Shown: positions 33,490 through 42,584 of the stretch, piece by piece
Numbering within the stretch: the first letter of the stretch is position 1
Layout of the letters: each line of letters begins with the position of its first letter
Origin: an uncultured Bacteroides sp.
GTDB lineage: Bacteria; Bacteroidota; Bacteroidia; Bacteroidales; Bacteroidaceae
Reading direction: 5' to 3'
DNA: 64,000 bases
Assembly: GCA_944320865.1 (NCBI GenBank)
Contig: CALUJC010000005.1
Coordinates: 34,617 to 98,616, forward strand
The notes under the pieces: model-generated
Databases searched by the model: none
What the model saw: only the letters and a program-made list of their open reading frames with translations
What the model was told of the DNA's origin: nothing
Translations under genes and position numbers: made by a program

Positions 33490-34002
33490 ATGAGATATGC
33501 CAGATGGATTATTTTAATAGTATTATTGACTGTATTGACGTCTTTCATGGGGAAAGACAAAACAACCAAAGGACTTAATGTGGGCAACATTGCCCCCGAC
33601 TTCAGCTTGGCTTCCAACGGGACAACGACGCATGAACTCTCCGATTATAAGGGAAAATACGTGTTGCTAAGCTTTTGGGCCAGCTACGATGCTTCCTCAC
33701 GACTGATGAACGCCACGCTGAACCACACTTTACGGACTTCTTCTGCCGCCACAGACGTGGCCATGGTCTCCGTTTCGTTTGACAAATATGCCTCCATCTT
33801 TCAGGAAACTGTCCGCAGGGATGGGATTAAAGGTGCCGCCTGCCTGGTAGATACGAAAGGAGAGGCTTCCGGACTGTTCCGGGAGTATCACCTGAACCGT
33901 GGCTTTGCCAACTATCTGCTGGATGATAACGGGGTCATCGTGGCCAAGAACCTTTCCGCCAGCCAGCTGTCAGACTTTTTAGAGAGCTTGTCCCGCCCTT
34001 AA
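33490..34002 (+). CDS. Thioredoxin-fold (AhpC/TlpA-like) protein without CXXC
   Basis: A 170-aa exported protein with an N-terminal hydrophobic segment (WIILIVLLTVLTSFMG). The fold follows TlpA/ResA: NIAPDFSLASNGTTTHELSD, then GKYVLLSFWASYDASSR, where family members have WCxxC. Both redox cysteines are missing, and the only Cys is in GAACLVD. A redox role is therefore unlikely; it may bind a partner or be a structural relative. It stands alone behind its own promoter and a structured leader. Confidence 0.75.
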   Translation: MRYARWIILIVLLTVLTSFMGKDKTTKGLNVGNIAPDFSLASNGTTTHELSDYKGKYVLLSFWASYDASSRLMNATLNHTLRTSSAATDVAMVSVSFDKYASIFQETVRRDGIKGAACLVDTKGEASGLFREYHLNRGFANYLLDDNGVIVAKNLSASQLSDFLESLSRP

Positions 34003-34023
34003 ATGGGGGGTACAGGCTTATCC

Positions 34024-35718
34024 TCACCACGTTATTTTCAAGACCTTCACCCCGTATCCCGGTACCACAGTTTCGGTAGCGCGGTATGGGACAAAGCTGA
34101 TGCGTTCCACACTTCCCGTCAGCAGGTCGGTGGCATCATGGCTTTCGAGCTGTGGCATATCCAGGAAACTGAAGGCATGGGCGGGCAGGTTGATGGCCAC
34201 TCCCACCATGGCCGCGTCGAAGTTGGCCACTACCAGCAGGGCTTCCTTCCCCCACTTGCGTAAGAAGGTGTACTGCCTGTGCTCATTGAAACGCCATCCG
34301 CCCAGGTTGGCATACATCAGGTCGAAGAACTGACCGCGCACGATGGCTTGTTCCTCATTGCAGAGGGTTAGTATCCGCCGGTATGTGTCGTACAGGTGTT
34401 TTTCGGTATCCGTCAGTAGCTTTCCGTCAAACTTTCCGCCATTCCGCCAGCGGCGCACTGTGTCTACACACCAGTAGTCGAATATCGTAGTCCGTCCGTC
34501 TCTGCCACTGAAGCCTTCGGCGTCCATCCCCCGCTCGCCAAACTCTTGTCCGAAGTACACCATCATTGGGTTAGTGTTCATGAGGGCGGATACGGCCAAT
34601 GCGGGGATGGCTTTTGCGGGGTCGCCGGCAAAGAAGTCGGAGGCGATGCGCTGCTCGTCGTGATTCTCCAGGAAGTTCAGCATATTATGCTCGATGCCCG
34701 AAAGGCTTTGCCAGCAGCGGGTAATGGCTGTGGCCGACTCCTGGCCGCAGATGATGGCACGCAGTGTGTCATACAGCCCCACCTTGTCATACAAGTAGTC
34801 GAACTTGCCCCGGAACAGGTAGTTGCGGTATTCGGCAGGATTGTACACCTCGGCAATGAACAACAGGCCGGGGTATTGTGCCTTGACCTGGGGTATTGCC
34901 CATTCCCAGAACTCCACGGGAACCATCTCCGCCATGTCGCACCGGAACCCGTCTATGCCTTTCCCGGCCCAGAAGAGCAGGATGTCGCACATTTTATACC
35001 ATGTGTCCGGCACTGGGTCGAAGTGCCCGATGCCCCCGTTCAGGTAGTCCACGCCATAATTCAGCTTCACCGTCTCATACCAGTCGTTCACCGTTGGGTA
35101 AGCGTCGAAGCGGTTGTTACCCGTGGCGCGGGCGGGCGATTCCCGGTAAGGCAAAGTGGCTGGGCCTTGCATGTCAAACTGCCCTTGCAATGCCTGGCCG
35201 GGGATGTAATAGAAATTGTTCTGCGGACTGAAAGCGAGGCTTATGTCGTCATCCTCCCCCAGCTGCTTGCCATGTCGTTGGGCATCGCTGTAGTATTGCC
35301 GCGCCACGTGGTTGGGCACGAAGTCGATGATGACGCCCAGGCCTGCACGGTGCGTGCGCTTCACCAGCAAGTCGAACTCCTTCATGCGTTCGGGCACGTC
35401 CCTGGCCAGGTCGGGGTCCACGTCGTAGTAGTCTTTGATGGCATAGGGCGAACCCGCGCGACCCTTCACCACGGCAGGATGGTCGGGCCGGATGCCGTAG
35501 CGGCGGTAGTCGGTCTGGGTGGCATGCTCGATGATGCCGGTATACCAGACGTGGGTGGCTCCCAGCTGGTGTATCTCGTTCAAGGCCTTGCCCGTAAAGT
35601 CGGCCAGACGGCCGCAGCCGTTCTGTATGATGCTTCCACCCGGGATGCAGCTCTCATTCGTATTTCCAAACAGCCGGGTGAAGACTTGGTAGATGACGAT
35701 TTTCTGGTTCTTCTCCAT
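34024..35718 (-). CDS. GH13 alpha-amylase family glycosidase
   Basis: A 564-aa (beta/alpha)8 enzyme without signal peptide, so cytoplasmic. The four GH13 regions are VIIDFVPNHV (I), GFRCDMAEM with nucleophile Asp261 (II), LLFIAEVYN with acid/base Glu290 (III) and FLENHDEQR with Asp354 (IV). A C-terminal beta domain follows (about 480-564). It probably degrades imported malto-oligosaccharides or stored glycogen, but the exact linkage is not readable. Codons 27-43 are duplicated, inverted, beside serB. A 7-bp-arm palindrome at 35781-35798 lies upstream. Confidence 0.88.
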   Translation of the reverse strand: MEKNQKIVIYQVFTRLFGNTNESCIPGGSIIQNGCGRLADFTGKALNEIHQLGATHVWYTGIIEHATQTDYRRYGIRPDHPAVVKGRAGSPYAIKDYYDVDPDLARDVPERMKEFDLLVKRTHRAGLGVIIDFVPNHVARQYYSDAQRHGKQLGEDDDISLAFSPQNNFYYIPGQALQGQFDMQGPATLPYRESPARATGNNRFDAYPTVNDWYETVKLNYGVDYLNGGIGHFDPVPDTWYKMCDILLFWAGKGIDGFRCDMAEMVPVEFWEWAIPQVKAQYPGLLFIAEVYNPAEYRNYLFRGKFDYLYDKVGLYDTLRAIICGQESATAITRCWQSLSGIEHNMLNFLENHDEQRIASDFFAGDPAKAIPALAVSALMNTNPMMVYFGQEFGERGMDAEGFSGRDGRTTIFDYWCVDTVRRWRNGGKFDGKLLTDTEKHLYDTYRRILTLCNEEQAIVRGQFFDLMYANLGGWRFNEHRQYTFLRKWGKEALLVVANFDAAMVGVAINLPAHAFSFLDMPQLESHDATDLLTGSVERISFVPYRATETVVPGYGVKVLKITW

Positions 35719-35780
35719 ATTGTGTCTTTAAGTCATATTTTTGATAGACAAACATACGGAAAAAAAATGGAACGGGAAAT

Positions 35781-35798
35781 ACTACAAGCTTTTGTAGT
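35781..35798. promoter_or_regulatory. Palindrome upstream of the amylase gene
   Basis: ACTACAA and TTGTAGT flank a 4-bp centre between the divergent amylase and HdeD-like genes, close to where a -33 element of the amylase promoter would lie (TATGTTTG at 35756-35749, minus). A possible repressor operator. Confidence 0.4.
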
Positions 35799-35878
35799 GA
35801 CTAAAAGGCAGATTATTTCATTTTATTAGGGATGGATTAGGTAGAAAGTCGTATCTTCGCACCAAAACGATATCTGTT

Positions 35879-36451
35879 ATGAAAAGATTAAGCTACTCCT
35901 TCCTGCGCGCCATCTGCGCGCTTGTCATCGGCCTTATACTGGTGTTGTTCCCCAACGAGGCCGGCGATTATTTCGTCATCACCATCGGTGTGGTATTCCT
36001 GATTCCTTCGCTCATCAGCATCGTGGCCTACTTCACGGAAAAAGCCGGATACCGTCCGTCATTTCCCCTGCTGGCCATAGGGAGCCTGCTCTTCGGGTTG
36101 TGGCTGATTATAATGCCGGGCTTCTTTGCCGACTTCCTTACTTATGTCCTGGGGTTCATCTTGACGATGGGCGGGGTGCAGCAGATTGCGTCCCTCATGT
36201 CGGCACGCCGTTGGATGCCTGTGTCTGCCGGTTTTTACGTGGTGCCTGTACTTATCCTATTGGCTGGGTTGTTCTCGCTGTTCAATCCGGTGGGTGTACG
36301 TTCCACCATATTTATGGTAATAGGGATTAGCGCCATCGTGTATGCCTGCTCTGAGCTTCTCAACTGGGTGAAGTTTATAAGGCGTCGGCCGGAAACTCCT
36401 TCCTCTGCAAGCACAAACCTCGATGTTTCCGATGCCGAGATTGTGGATTAG
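35879..36451 (+). CDS. HdeD/DUF308 family membrane protein
   Basis: A 190-aa protein with six predicted membrane helices in DUF308 style (ICALVIGLILVLFPNEAGDY, GSLLFGLWLIIMPGFFADFL, VVPVLILLAGLFSLFNPVGV). A hydrophilic tail of about 25 residues is cytoplasmic. HdeD is linked to acid resistance in E. coli, but most family members are uncharacterised. A -7-like TATCTTCG lies at 35852-35859. It is the last gene of the GC-rich block. Confidence 0.8.
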   Translation: MKRLSYSFLRAICALVIGLILVLFPNEAGDYFVITIGVVFLIPSLISIVAYFTEKAGYRPSFPLLAIGSLLFGLWLIIMPGFFADFLTYVLGFILTMGGVQQIASLMSARRWMPVSAGFYVVPVLILLAGLFSLFNPVGVRSTIFMVIGISAIVYACSELLNWVKFIRRRPETPSSASTNLDVSDAEIVD

Positions 36452-36472
36452 CCCCCAACCTCAGGTTACAAC

Positions 36473-36496
36473 AAAGGGGGACTTATATCCCCCTTT
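36473..36496. terminator. Hairpin between HdeD-like and spt genes
   Basis: AAAGGGGG (36473-36480) and CCCCCTTT (36489-36496) form a perfect 8-bp stem with an 8-nt loop between convergent genes; it could act both ways. Confidence 0.65.
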
Positions 36497-36541
36497 CTAT
36501 AGTTTACGTCTTGGCTTGGGCAACGCCTTGCGTGCAATTGA

Positions 36542-37729
36542 TTAACGCAAGATGTCCAATGCCTTAAAGCATTTGGTCAGCTTTTCTACAGCAAAGTCCA
36601 CTTGTTCCTTGGTGTGTGTGGCCATAAGGGCTACGCGCACCAATGTGTCTTGTGGGGCACATGCAGGCGGTATGACTGGATTGATGAAGATTCCCTCGTC
36701 GAATGCCAACTTGGTAACGGTAAATGTCTTTTCTGTATCCCGTACATAAAGCGGGATGATAGGTGATTGGGTATCTCCAATTTCAAAACCTGCGTCGCGG
36801 AAACTTTTTAAAGCATAGTTCGTAATGTCCCACAAGCGTTGTATCCTTTCTGGTTCTGTGCGAATGATGTGGAGAGCCTCGCGGGCAGCTGCTGTAGCCG
36901 CCGGTGTATTGCTTGCTTGGAAGATATAAGAGCGGGCATTATGGCGTAGCCAGTTGATGACTTCTTTATCACCTGCGACAAATCCGCCTATGGATGCCAA
37001 CGATTTGCTGAACGTGCCCATTATAAGGTCTACATCATCGCTCACGCCAAAGTAATCACATACTCCACGGCCTTCCTTCCCGAATACGCCTAAGCCATGG
37101 GCTTCATCTACATATATGCTTGCATTGTACTTTTTCTTCAAACGGACAATTTCCGGCAGGTTGGCTAAATCTCCTTCCATGGAGAATACACCATCCACTA
37201 CGATTAGTTTGACTGCATCGGGCGCACATTTCTGAAGCTCTTTCTCCAGCGCTTCCATATCGTTGTGCTTATATTTCAATTGTGTGGCAAATGAAAGGCG
37301 ACGGCCATCTACAATGGATGCATGGTCGCGGTCGTCACAAATGATATAATCACCTCGACCGACTAATTGGGGGATGACTCCTTCATTTACCGTAAATCCA
37401 GTGGAGAAGCACAAGGCTTCATCTTTCCCGACAAATTCGGCAAGTTCTTTTTCTAACTCCACATGAATGTCCAAAGTTCCGTTCAATAGGCGCGAGCCTG
37501 CACATCCCGTACCATATTTATCTGTTGCAGCTTTGGCAGCTTCTATGATTCGTTTGTCATAAGTCAGCCCCATATAAGCGTTTGAACCGAACATTAAAAC
37601 TTTCCTGCCATCCATCATCACCTCTGTGTCTTGATGGCTATCAATTGTACGGAAATAAGGATATACGCCTTTTGCCATGAATTGTTGAGGCACGTCGTAT
37701 TTCGCGAATTTGTCTTGTAATAAACCCAT
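36542..37729 (-). CDS. spt: Serine palmitoyltransferase
   Basis: A 395-aa PLP enzyme of the alpha-oxoamine synthase family, first step of sphingolipid synthesis (serine + acyl-CoA). His136 stacks on PLP (CDDRDHASIVDG), Asp208 (VDEAHGLG) contacts its nitrogen and Lys242 (MGTFSKSLASIGGF) forms the Schiff base. Close relatives are KBL and BioF. The full-length similarity to the Bacteroides enzyme as I remember it (about 395 aa, MGLLQDKFAKYDVPQQF) and the divergent lipid-kinase neighbour favour SPT over the others. Confidence 0.85.
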   Translation of the reverse strand: MGLLQDKFAKYDVPQQFMAKGVYPYFRTIDSHQDTEVMMDGRKVLMFGSNAYMGLTYDKRIIEAAKAATDKYGTGCAGSRLLNGTLDIHVELEKELAEFVGKDEALCFSTGFTVNEGVIPQLVGRGDYIICDDRDHASIVDGRRLSFATQLKYKHNDMEALEKELQKCAPDAVKLIVVDGVFSMEGDLANLPEIVRLKKKYNASIYVDEAHGLGVFGKEGRGVCDYFGVSDDVDLIMGTFSKSLASIGGFVAGDKEVINWLRHNARSYIFQASNTPAATAAAREALHIIRTEPERIQRLWDITNYALKSFRDAGFEIGDTQSPIIPLYVRDTEKTFTVTKLAFDEGIFINPVIPPACAPQDTLVRVALMATHTKEQVDFAVEKLTKCFKALDILR

Positions 37730-37883
37730 TGAACGTATCTATTTTTTAGAAATAATGAACACCTAAATTCGGCTAAAAAACATGTTCTTAAAAAACAGGG
37801 GGCAAAGATAAGAAATTAAGTTATTATCTGCTCTATTTACAATAAAAAAATCTGCCATAGTATATTTTAAATAGACCAAATGG

Positions 37884-37913
37884 TTTATAAGTGGAAGATT
37901 TATATTATTTTTG
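37884..37913 (+). promoter_or_regulatory. Probable promoter of the lipid kinase gene
   Basis: TATTTTTG (37906-37913) fits the -7 consensus; TTTA (37884-37887) is a weak -33 match at 18 bp. The start codon is at 37951. Confidence 0.45.
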
Positions 37914-37950
37914 CAACATTGTCGACATATAAAAACATTTCCCGATTGTT

Positions 37951-39009
37951 ATGGTAGAAAGCCTCAAAAAGATAGCTTTTATTGTTAATCCCAAGTCGGG
38001 CAATCATGGCAAAACGCATATTGTAAATTGTATAAACGAGCGAATAGATAAAAATAAATATAAAGTTGAGGTTGTTTACACACAGTATGCAGGACATGCC
38101 GTAGAGATTGCTGCACAGAAAGCTAAAGAAAACGCGTATGCTGTTGTAGCTGTAGGAGGAGACGGAACTGTTAATGAAATAGCCCGTTCTTTAGTACATA
38201 CTCAAACTGCTTTGGGCATCATACCATGCGGTTCAGGAAACGGTCTTGCACGGCATCTGCAAATACCTATGGAGCCTCAAGGAGCTATTGACGTTATTAA
38301 TGAAGGTTGGGAAGAGACCATCGATTATGGAAAAATTAATGATGTACCTTTCTTTTGTACTTGTGGGGTAGGGTTTGATGCATTTGTCAGTCTGAAATTT
38401 TCCCAAGCAGGGAAAAGAGGTCCATTAACTTATTTGGAGCAAACATTACGTGAGAGTCTTAATTATCGTCCCGAAACCTATGAGTTGGATATGGACGGAA
38501 GTACAGCTCACTATAAAGCATTCTTGATAGCATGTGGAAATGCTTCACAGTATGGTAATAACGCTTATATTACGCCCCAGGCTACATTGGATGATGGATT
38601 GCTGGATGTAACTATCGTAGAGCCTTTTACAATGCTTGATGTACCAACTTTAGCTTTCCAATTGTTCAATAAGACCATTGACCAAAATAGCCGCATTAAA
38701 ACTTTCCGATGTCAGACATTACATATTCATCGTGCCAAACCTGGAGTTGTACACTATGATGGTGATCCAATGATGATGGGAAAAGATATCGATGTCGCGA
38801 TTGTAAAGGAAGGCATACGGGTTATTATTCAGAAGAATGCTCCAACCGGCTTCAGCAGTGTATTGCAAAGAGCGCAAGATTATATTAATGGTTTGAGACA
38901 AATCAATGAATCTATTGTGTCGGATATTGCTTCCAGGAACAAGCAAATCTTGGACAAAGGGAAAAGGCAATTCAAGCTGCTCACGAAAAAAAACGAAACC
39001 AATCATTGA
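37951..39009 (+). CDS. Diacylglycerol kinase-like lipid kinase (YegS/BmrU family)
   Basis: A 352-aa soluble lipid kinase. The nucleotide-binding signature is VVAVGGDGTVNEIA (about 66-79). IIPCGSGNGLARHL and the NDVPFFCTCGVGFDAFVS region (about 130-147) complete the DagK catalytic domain. Divergent arrangement with serine palmitoyltransferase suggests it may phosphorylate a sphingoid base or ceramide rather than diacylglycerol; that is inference. The C-terminal 60 residues are an added helical, charged tail. Confidence 0.85.
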   Translation: MVESLKKIAFIVNPKSGNHGKTHIVNCINERIDKNKYKVEVVYTQYAGHAVEIAAQKAKENAYAVVAVGGDGTVNEIARSLVHTQTALGIIPCGSGNGLARHLQIPMEPQGAIDVINEGWEETIDYGKINDVPFFCTCGVGFDAFVSLKFSQAGKRGPLTYLEQTLRESLNYRPETYELDMDGSTAHYKAFLIACGNASQYGNNAYITPQATLDDGLLDVTIVEPFTMLDVPTLAFQLFNKTIDQNSRIKTFRCQTLHIHRAKPGVVHYDGDPMMMGKDIDVAIVKEGIRVIIQKNAPTGFSSVLQRAQDYINGLRQINESIVSDIASRNKQILDKGKRQFKLLTKKNETNH

Positions 39010-39127
39010 AAATATTTCCAGATTTGGCTTTTCTTCAATATGATTTATGTATTTTTGCACGATATTTATGCGTATTTGGCTTAGTCCAAATTTGTTTGGC
39101 GAAATCTGTAATTTATAATTATATAAA

Positions 39128-40885
39128 ATGTATAGGACATATACTTGTGGAGAATTGCGAATCTCCGATGTAAATAAGCAAGTGACACTGGCCGGATGGG
39201 TGCAGCGTAGCCGCAAGATGGGTGGAATGACTTTTGTCGATTTGCGCGACCGTTATGGAATTACCCAATTAGTATTCAATGAAGAAGTAAATGCTACACT
39301 TTGCGAGCAAGCCAATCGCTTGGGACGTGAATATGTCATCCAAGTAACAGGAGTAGTTCGTGAGCGATTTAGCAAAAACGCCAATATCCCGACTGGAGAT
39401 ATTGAAATTATTGTATCAGAATTAAATGTACTGAATGCAGCTTTAACTCCTCCTTTTACCATAGAAGACAATACCGACGGGGGTGATGACATCCGTATGA
39501 AGTATCGTTATTTGGATTTACGTCGTAATGCTGTGCGCAAAAATCTGGAATTGCGCCATAAAATGACCATAGAAGTACGTAAATATTTGGATAGCAAAGG
39601 ATTCATAGAGGTTGAAACTCCCTTGCTCATAGGCTCTACGCCGGAGGGTGCGCGTGACTTTGTGGTACCTTCCCGCATGAATCCGGGACAGTTCTACGCT
39701 TTGCCTCAAAGTCCTCAAACTTTGAAACAGTTGCTCATGGTGTCCGGTTTCGACCGTTATTTCCAAATTGCCAAATGTTTCCGTGATGAAGATTTGCGTG
39801 CCGACCGTCAACCTGAATTTACCCAGATAGACTGCGAGATGTCTTTTGTTAAACAAGATGACGTGATCGAACTGTTTGAAGGCATGGCAAAATACCTGTT
39901 CAAGGAAATCCGGGAAGTGGAACTGACCGAACCGTTCTTGAGAATGCCGTGGGCAGATGCCATGAAGTATTATGGTAGTGACAAACCCGATTTACGCTTC
40001 GGCATGAAGTTCGTGGAACTGATGGATATCCTGAAGGGCTATGGTTTCTCGGTATTCGACAATGCTGCATATATTGGCGGTATCTGTGCCAAAGGAGCTG
40101 CCTGCTATACACGTAAGCAGCTGGATGCCTTGACTGAATTTGTAAAACGTCCGCAAATAGGTGCGAAAGGCATGGTTTATGCACGCGTGGAAGCCGATGG
40201 CAATGTTAAATCAAGCGTTGATAAATTCTATGCTCAAGAAGTGCTTCAGAAGATGAAGGCTGCTTTCAATGCCCAACCCGGTGATTTGATTCTTATTTTG
40301 AGCGGAGATGATGCCATGAAAACCCGCAAACAGTTGAGTGAACTCCGCTTGGAAATGGGTAATCAACTGGGATTGAGGGATAAAAATAAGTTTGCTCTGT
40401 TGTGGGTAGTTGATTTCCCCATGTTTGAATGGAGTGAAGAAGAAGGCCGGCTGATGGCCATGCACCATCCGTTTACCCATCCCAAAGAAGAAGACATCCC
40501 CTTGTTGGATACCGACCCAGCTTCCGTTCGTGCCGATGCTTACGACATGGTATGTAATGGCATTGAAGTTGGTGGCGGTTCAATTCGTATTCACGATGCA
40601 CAATTGCAAGCAAAAATGTTCGAAATCCTTGGGTTTACGCCGGAGAAGGCACAGGAACAGTTCGGTTTCCTGATGAATGCTTTCAAATATGGTGCTCCAC
40701 CTCACGGTGGATTGGCTTATGGTTTGGACCGTTGGGTCAGCATTTTTGCAGGGCTGGACAGCATTCGAGATTGCATTGCTTTCCCGAAAAACAACAGTGG
40801 CCGTGATGTCATGTTGGATGCTCCGGGTTATTTGGACCAAAAACAATTGGACGAATTGAATCTGGTTATAGACATAAAGGAATAA
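39128..40885 (+). CDS. aspS: Aspartyl-tRNA synthetase
   Basis: A 585-aa class II synthetase. The OB-fold anticodon-binding domain is N-terminal ([20 protein letters not shown]). Class II motifs follow: motif 2 [18 protein letters not shown] and motif 3 [19 protein letters not shown]. The bacterial insertion (GAD) domain lies in the middle (about 280-420). It has a leader of about 65 nt after TATTTTTG (39050-39057) and is followed after 17 bp by gtrA. Confidence 0.96.
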   Translation: MYRTYTCGELRISDVNKQVTLAGWVQRSRKMGGMTFVDLRDRYGITQLVFNEEVNATLCEQANRLGREYVIQVTGVVRERFSKNANIPTGDIEIIVSELNVLNAALTPPFTIEDNTDGGDDIRMKYRYLDLRRNAVRKNLELRHKMTIEVRKYLDSKGFIEVETPLLIGSTPEGARDFVVPSRMNPGQFYALPQSPQTLKQLLMVSGFDRYFQIAKCFRDEDLRADRQPEFTQIDCEMSFVKQDDVIELFEGMAKYLFKEIREVELTEPFLRMPWADAMKYYGSDKPDLRFGMKFVELMDILKGYGFSVFDNAAYIGGICAKGAACYTRKQLDALTEFVKRPQIGAKGMVYARVEADGNVKSSVDKFYAQEVLQKMKAAFNAQPGDLILILSGDDAMKTRKQLSELRLEMGNQLGLRDKNKFALLWVVDFPMFEWSEEEGRLMAMHHPFTHPKEEDIPLLDTDPASVRADAYDMVCNGIEVGGGSIRIHDAQLQAKMFEILGFTPEKAQEQFGFLMNAFKYGAPPHGGLAYGLDRWVSIFAGLDSIRDCIAFPKNNSGRDVMLDAPGYLDQKQLDELNLVIDIKE

Positions 40886-40902
40886 AAAGACAGTCACAAA
40901 GA

Positions 40903-41286
40903 GTGAAAGAGTCCACACGTATTTTCCGTTTTGCCATTATCGGTACTTTGAATGCCATCATCATGGCCGTCACCGTATGGATAATGATGGATGTGTTGGA
41001 TATCAATTACATGCTTTCCAATGTAACGGCCTATATATTGGCCCAGATCCACAATTTCGTGTGGTGTAAGTATTGGGTATTCCCTACAGAAAACAAAAAG
41101 AGCAACACTTGGCGACAAGTGCTGCTCTTTTCTATTGCCTTTGGGATGGCTTATGGCTCTCAATTTTTATTCCTCATAGCCATGGTAGAAGGAGTAAGCC
41201 TGAATGAATACCTTGCCCAATTCCTTGGCCTGTTCATTTACGGTGGCGTGAACTTTGTGATGAATAAGCGCGTAACCTTTAAATAA
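40903..41286 (+). CDS. GtrA family membrane protein
   Basis: A 127-aa protein with four membrane helices in the GtrA pattern (FRFAIIGTLNAIIMAVTVWI, then NVTAYILAQIHNFVWCKYWV, ending GGVNFVMNKRVTFK). Such proteins are thought to flip polyprenyl-linked sugars or serve cell-wall glycosylation. The start is a GTG at 40903, since no ATG lies before the first helix. Probably co-transcribed with aspS. Confidence 0.85.
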   Translation: MKESTRIFRFAIIGTLNAIIMAVTVWIMMDVLDINYMLSNVTAYILAQIHNFVWCKYWVFPTENKKSNTWRQVLLFSIAFGMAYGSQFLFLIAMVEGVSLNEYLAQFLGLFIYGGVNFVMNKRVTFK

Positions 41287-41328
41287 AAAACAATATAAAG
41301 GGGAGGGGTATCCTGCGTAACAACATCA

Positions 41329-41410
41329 CTTTAGCACTACTTTAACCGTATTAAAGTAATGCTTTAACGCCGTTAAAGTGACACTTTAATGCCTATAAAG
41401 TGTCACTTTA
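41329..41410. repeat. 22-bp-period array of CTTTAA hairpins
   Basis: CTTTA starts at 41329, 41340, 41362, 41384 and 41406: one 11-bp step, then three exact 22-bp steps. Each of the three full units forms its own small hairpin (CTTTAA...TTAAAG, 5-nt loop; the third with CTTTA/TAAAG). It lies between gtrA and the aguB terminator. The most regular array in the window. Confidence 0.85.
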
Positions 41411-41465
41411 TTTCCGGTGAAGAAAAAATAAAGTGATAATATGCAGTGATACAATGTGTTATTAC

Positions 41466-41499
41466 AAAAAAGACTCTCGCCTTTTTTAAGGCAAGAGTC
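41466..41499 (-). terminator. Terminator of aguB
   Basis: On the minus strand GACTCTTGCCTT pairs with AAGGCGAGAGTC (one mismatch, 4-nt loop), followed by six T. It starts 30 bp after the aguB stop. Confidence 0.85.
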
Positions 41500-41528
41500 A
41501 TATCCCATAAAGGGTGCTTCGCATCTTT

Positions 41529-42416
41529 TTAGTCGTCAATATAGCGCTTTGTCAAAGCATCATAGGCATCGATTCTGCGGTCGCGTAAGAAAGGCCACCA
41601 ACGGCGTACATTCTCACTTCTTTCCATGTCTACTTCCACAACCAGGTTTTCCGGTATATTATTTTCGGCTTGCGCCAAAATTTCCCCCTGAGGGCCGGCC
41701 ACGAAACTATTTCCCCAAAACAGAATGCCGCTTGTCTGTCCGGAGGGGTCTGGTTCATGCCCGACACGGTTTACTGAGATTACCGGAAGCCCATTGGCGA
41801 CGGCATGTCCACGTTGCGATATGATCCATGCCTCGAGTTGGCGCATTTGCTCTTCTTTAGTATCATTCAGGTCCCAACCGATGGCCGTCGGATAAATCAG
41901 CATTTCTGCTCCTTTCAAAGCCATCAGGCGGGCAGCTTCCGGATACCATTGATCCCAGCATACCAATACCCCTAATCTGCCAAGCGAAGTTTGGATAGGC
42001 TCAAAGCCTAGGTCGCCTGGCGTAAAATAAAATTTTTCATAGAAGCCCGGATCGTCGGGAATATGCATTTTCCGGTATTTCCCGGCAATGCTTCCATCGC
42101 GGTCGAACACGACTGCTGTGTTGTGGTAAAGGCCGGTAGCTCTTTTTTCAAACAATGAAGTAACCAATACCACTTTATGGGTTGCTGCCAATTCAGAGAA
42201 GAAACCGGTGGACGGTCCCGGAATTGGTTCTGCCAAATCGAACAATTGGGTATTTTCCGTTTGGCAGAAATAGAGAGTGTTGTGTAGTTCTTGCAACACT
42301 ATCAGTTGTGCCCCGTGCATGGCACATGCTTCAATGCTTTTTGCCAGGTTCATCAGGTTTGTCCGTAGGTCGGATGTATTGGCTTGCTGGATGATGCCTA
42401 CTTTTATTTTTCTCAT
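41529..42416 (-). CDS. aguB: N-carbamoylputrescine amidase
   Basis: A 295-aa carbon-nitrogen hydrolase. The catalytic triad appears as Glu in VLQELHNTLYF, Lys in GKYRKMHIPDDPGFYEKFYF and Cys in LGVLVCWDQWYPEAARL. The sequence style and the adjacent agmatine deiminase gene specify N-carbamoylputrescine hydrolysis to putrescine, CO2 and ammonia. It lies 167 bp downstream of aguA, with a 22-bp array between them. Confidence 0.93.
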   Translation of the reverse strand: MRKIKVGIIQQANTSDLRTNLMNLAKSIEACAMHGAQLIVLQELHNTLYFCQTENTQLFDLAEPIPGPSTGFFSELAATHKVVLVTSLFEKRATGLYHNTAVVFDRDGSIAGKYRKMHIPDDPGFYEKFYFTPGDLGFEPIQTSLGRLGVLVCWDQWYPEAARLMALKGAEMLIYPTAIGWDLNDTKEEQMRQLEAWIISQRGHAVANGLPVISVNRVGHEPDPSGQTSGILFWGNSFVAGPQGEILAQAENNIPENLVVEVDMERSENVRRWWPFLRDRRIDAYDALTKRYIDD

Positions 42417-42496
42417 AGAATGTTTCTGTATTTTGTTGGTTCTGCAAAAGTATTAAAAATGGTGGATTTAGCCGATAGTTTATAATGAAATCTACC

Positions 42497-42584
42497 GTTC
42501 CAAAGCCACCATGGTAGCTTTCCAAAGCTAGCGGCATAGCGTTTCAACGCCAGTAACGCAGTCTTCTATGCCGAATAGGCACGC
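42497..42584. repeat. 22-bp-period array at the aguA stop codon
   Basis: Four adjacent 22-bp units start at 42497, 42519, 42541 and 42563, beginning GTTCCAAAGC, TTTCCAAAGC, GTTTCAACGC and CTTCTATGCC and ending in GC or GT. The last touches the aguA stop codon (42584-42586). Units carry small inverted repeats such as GCGTTtcAACGC. Confidence 0.75.
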
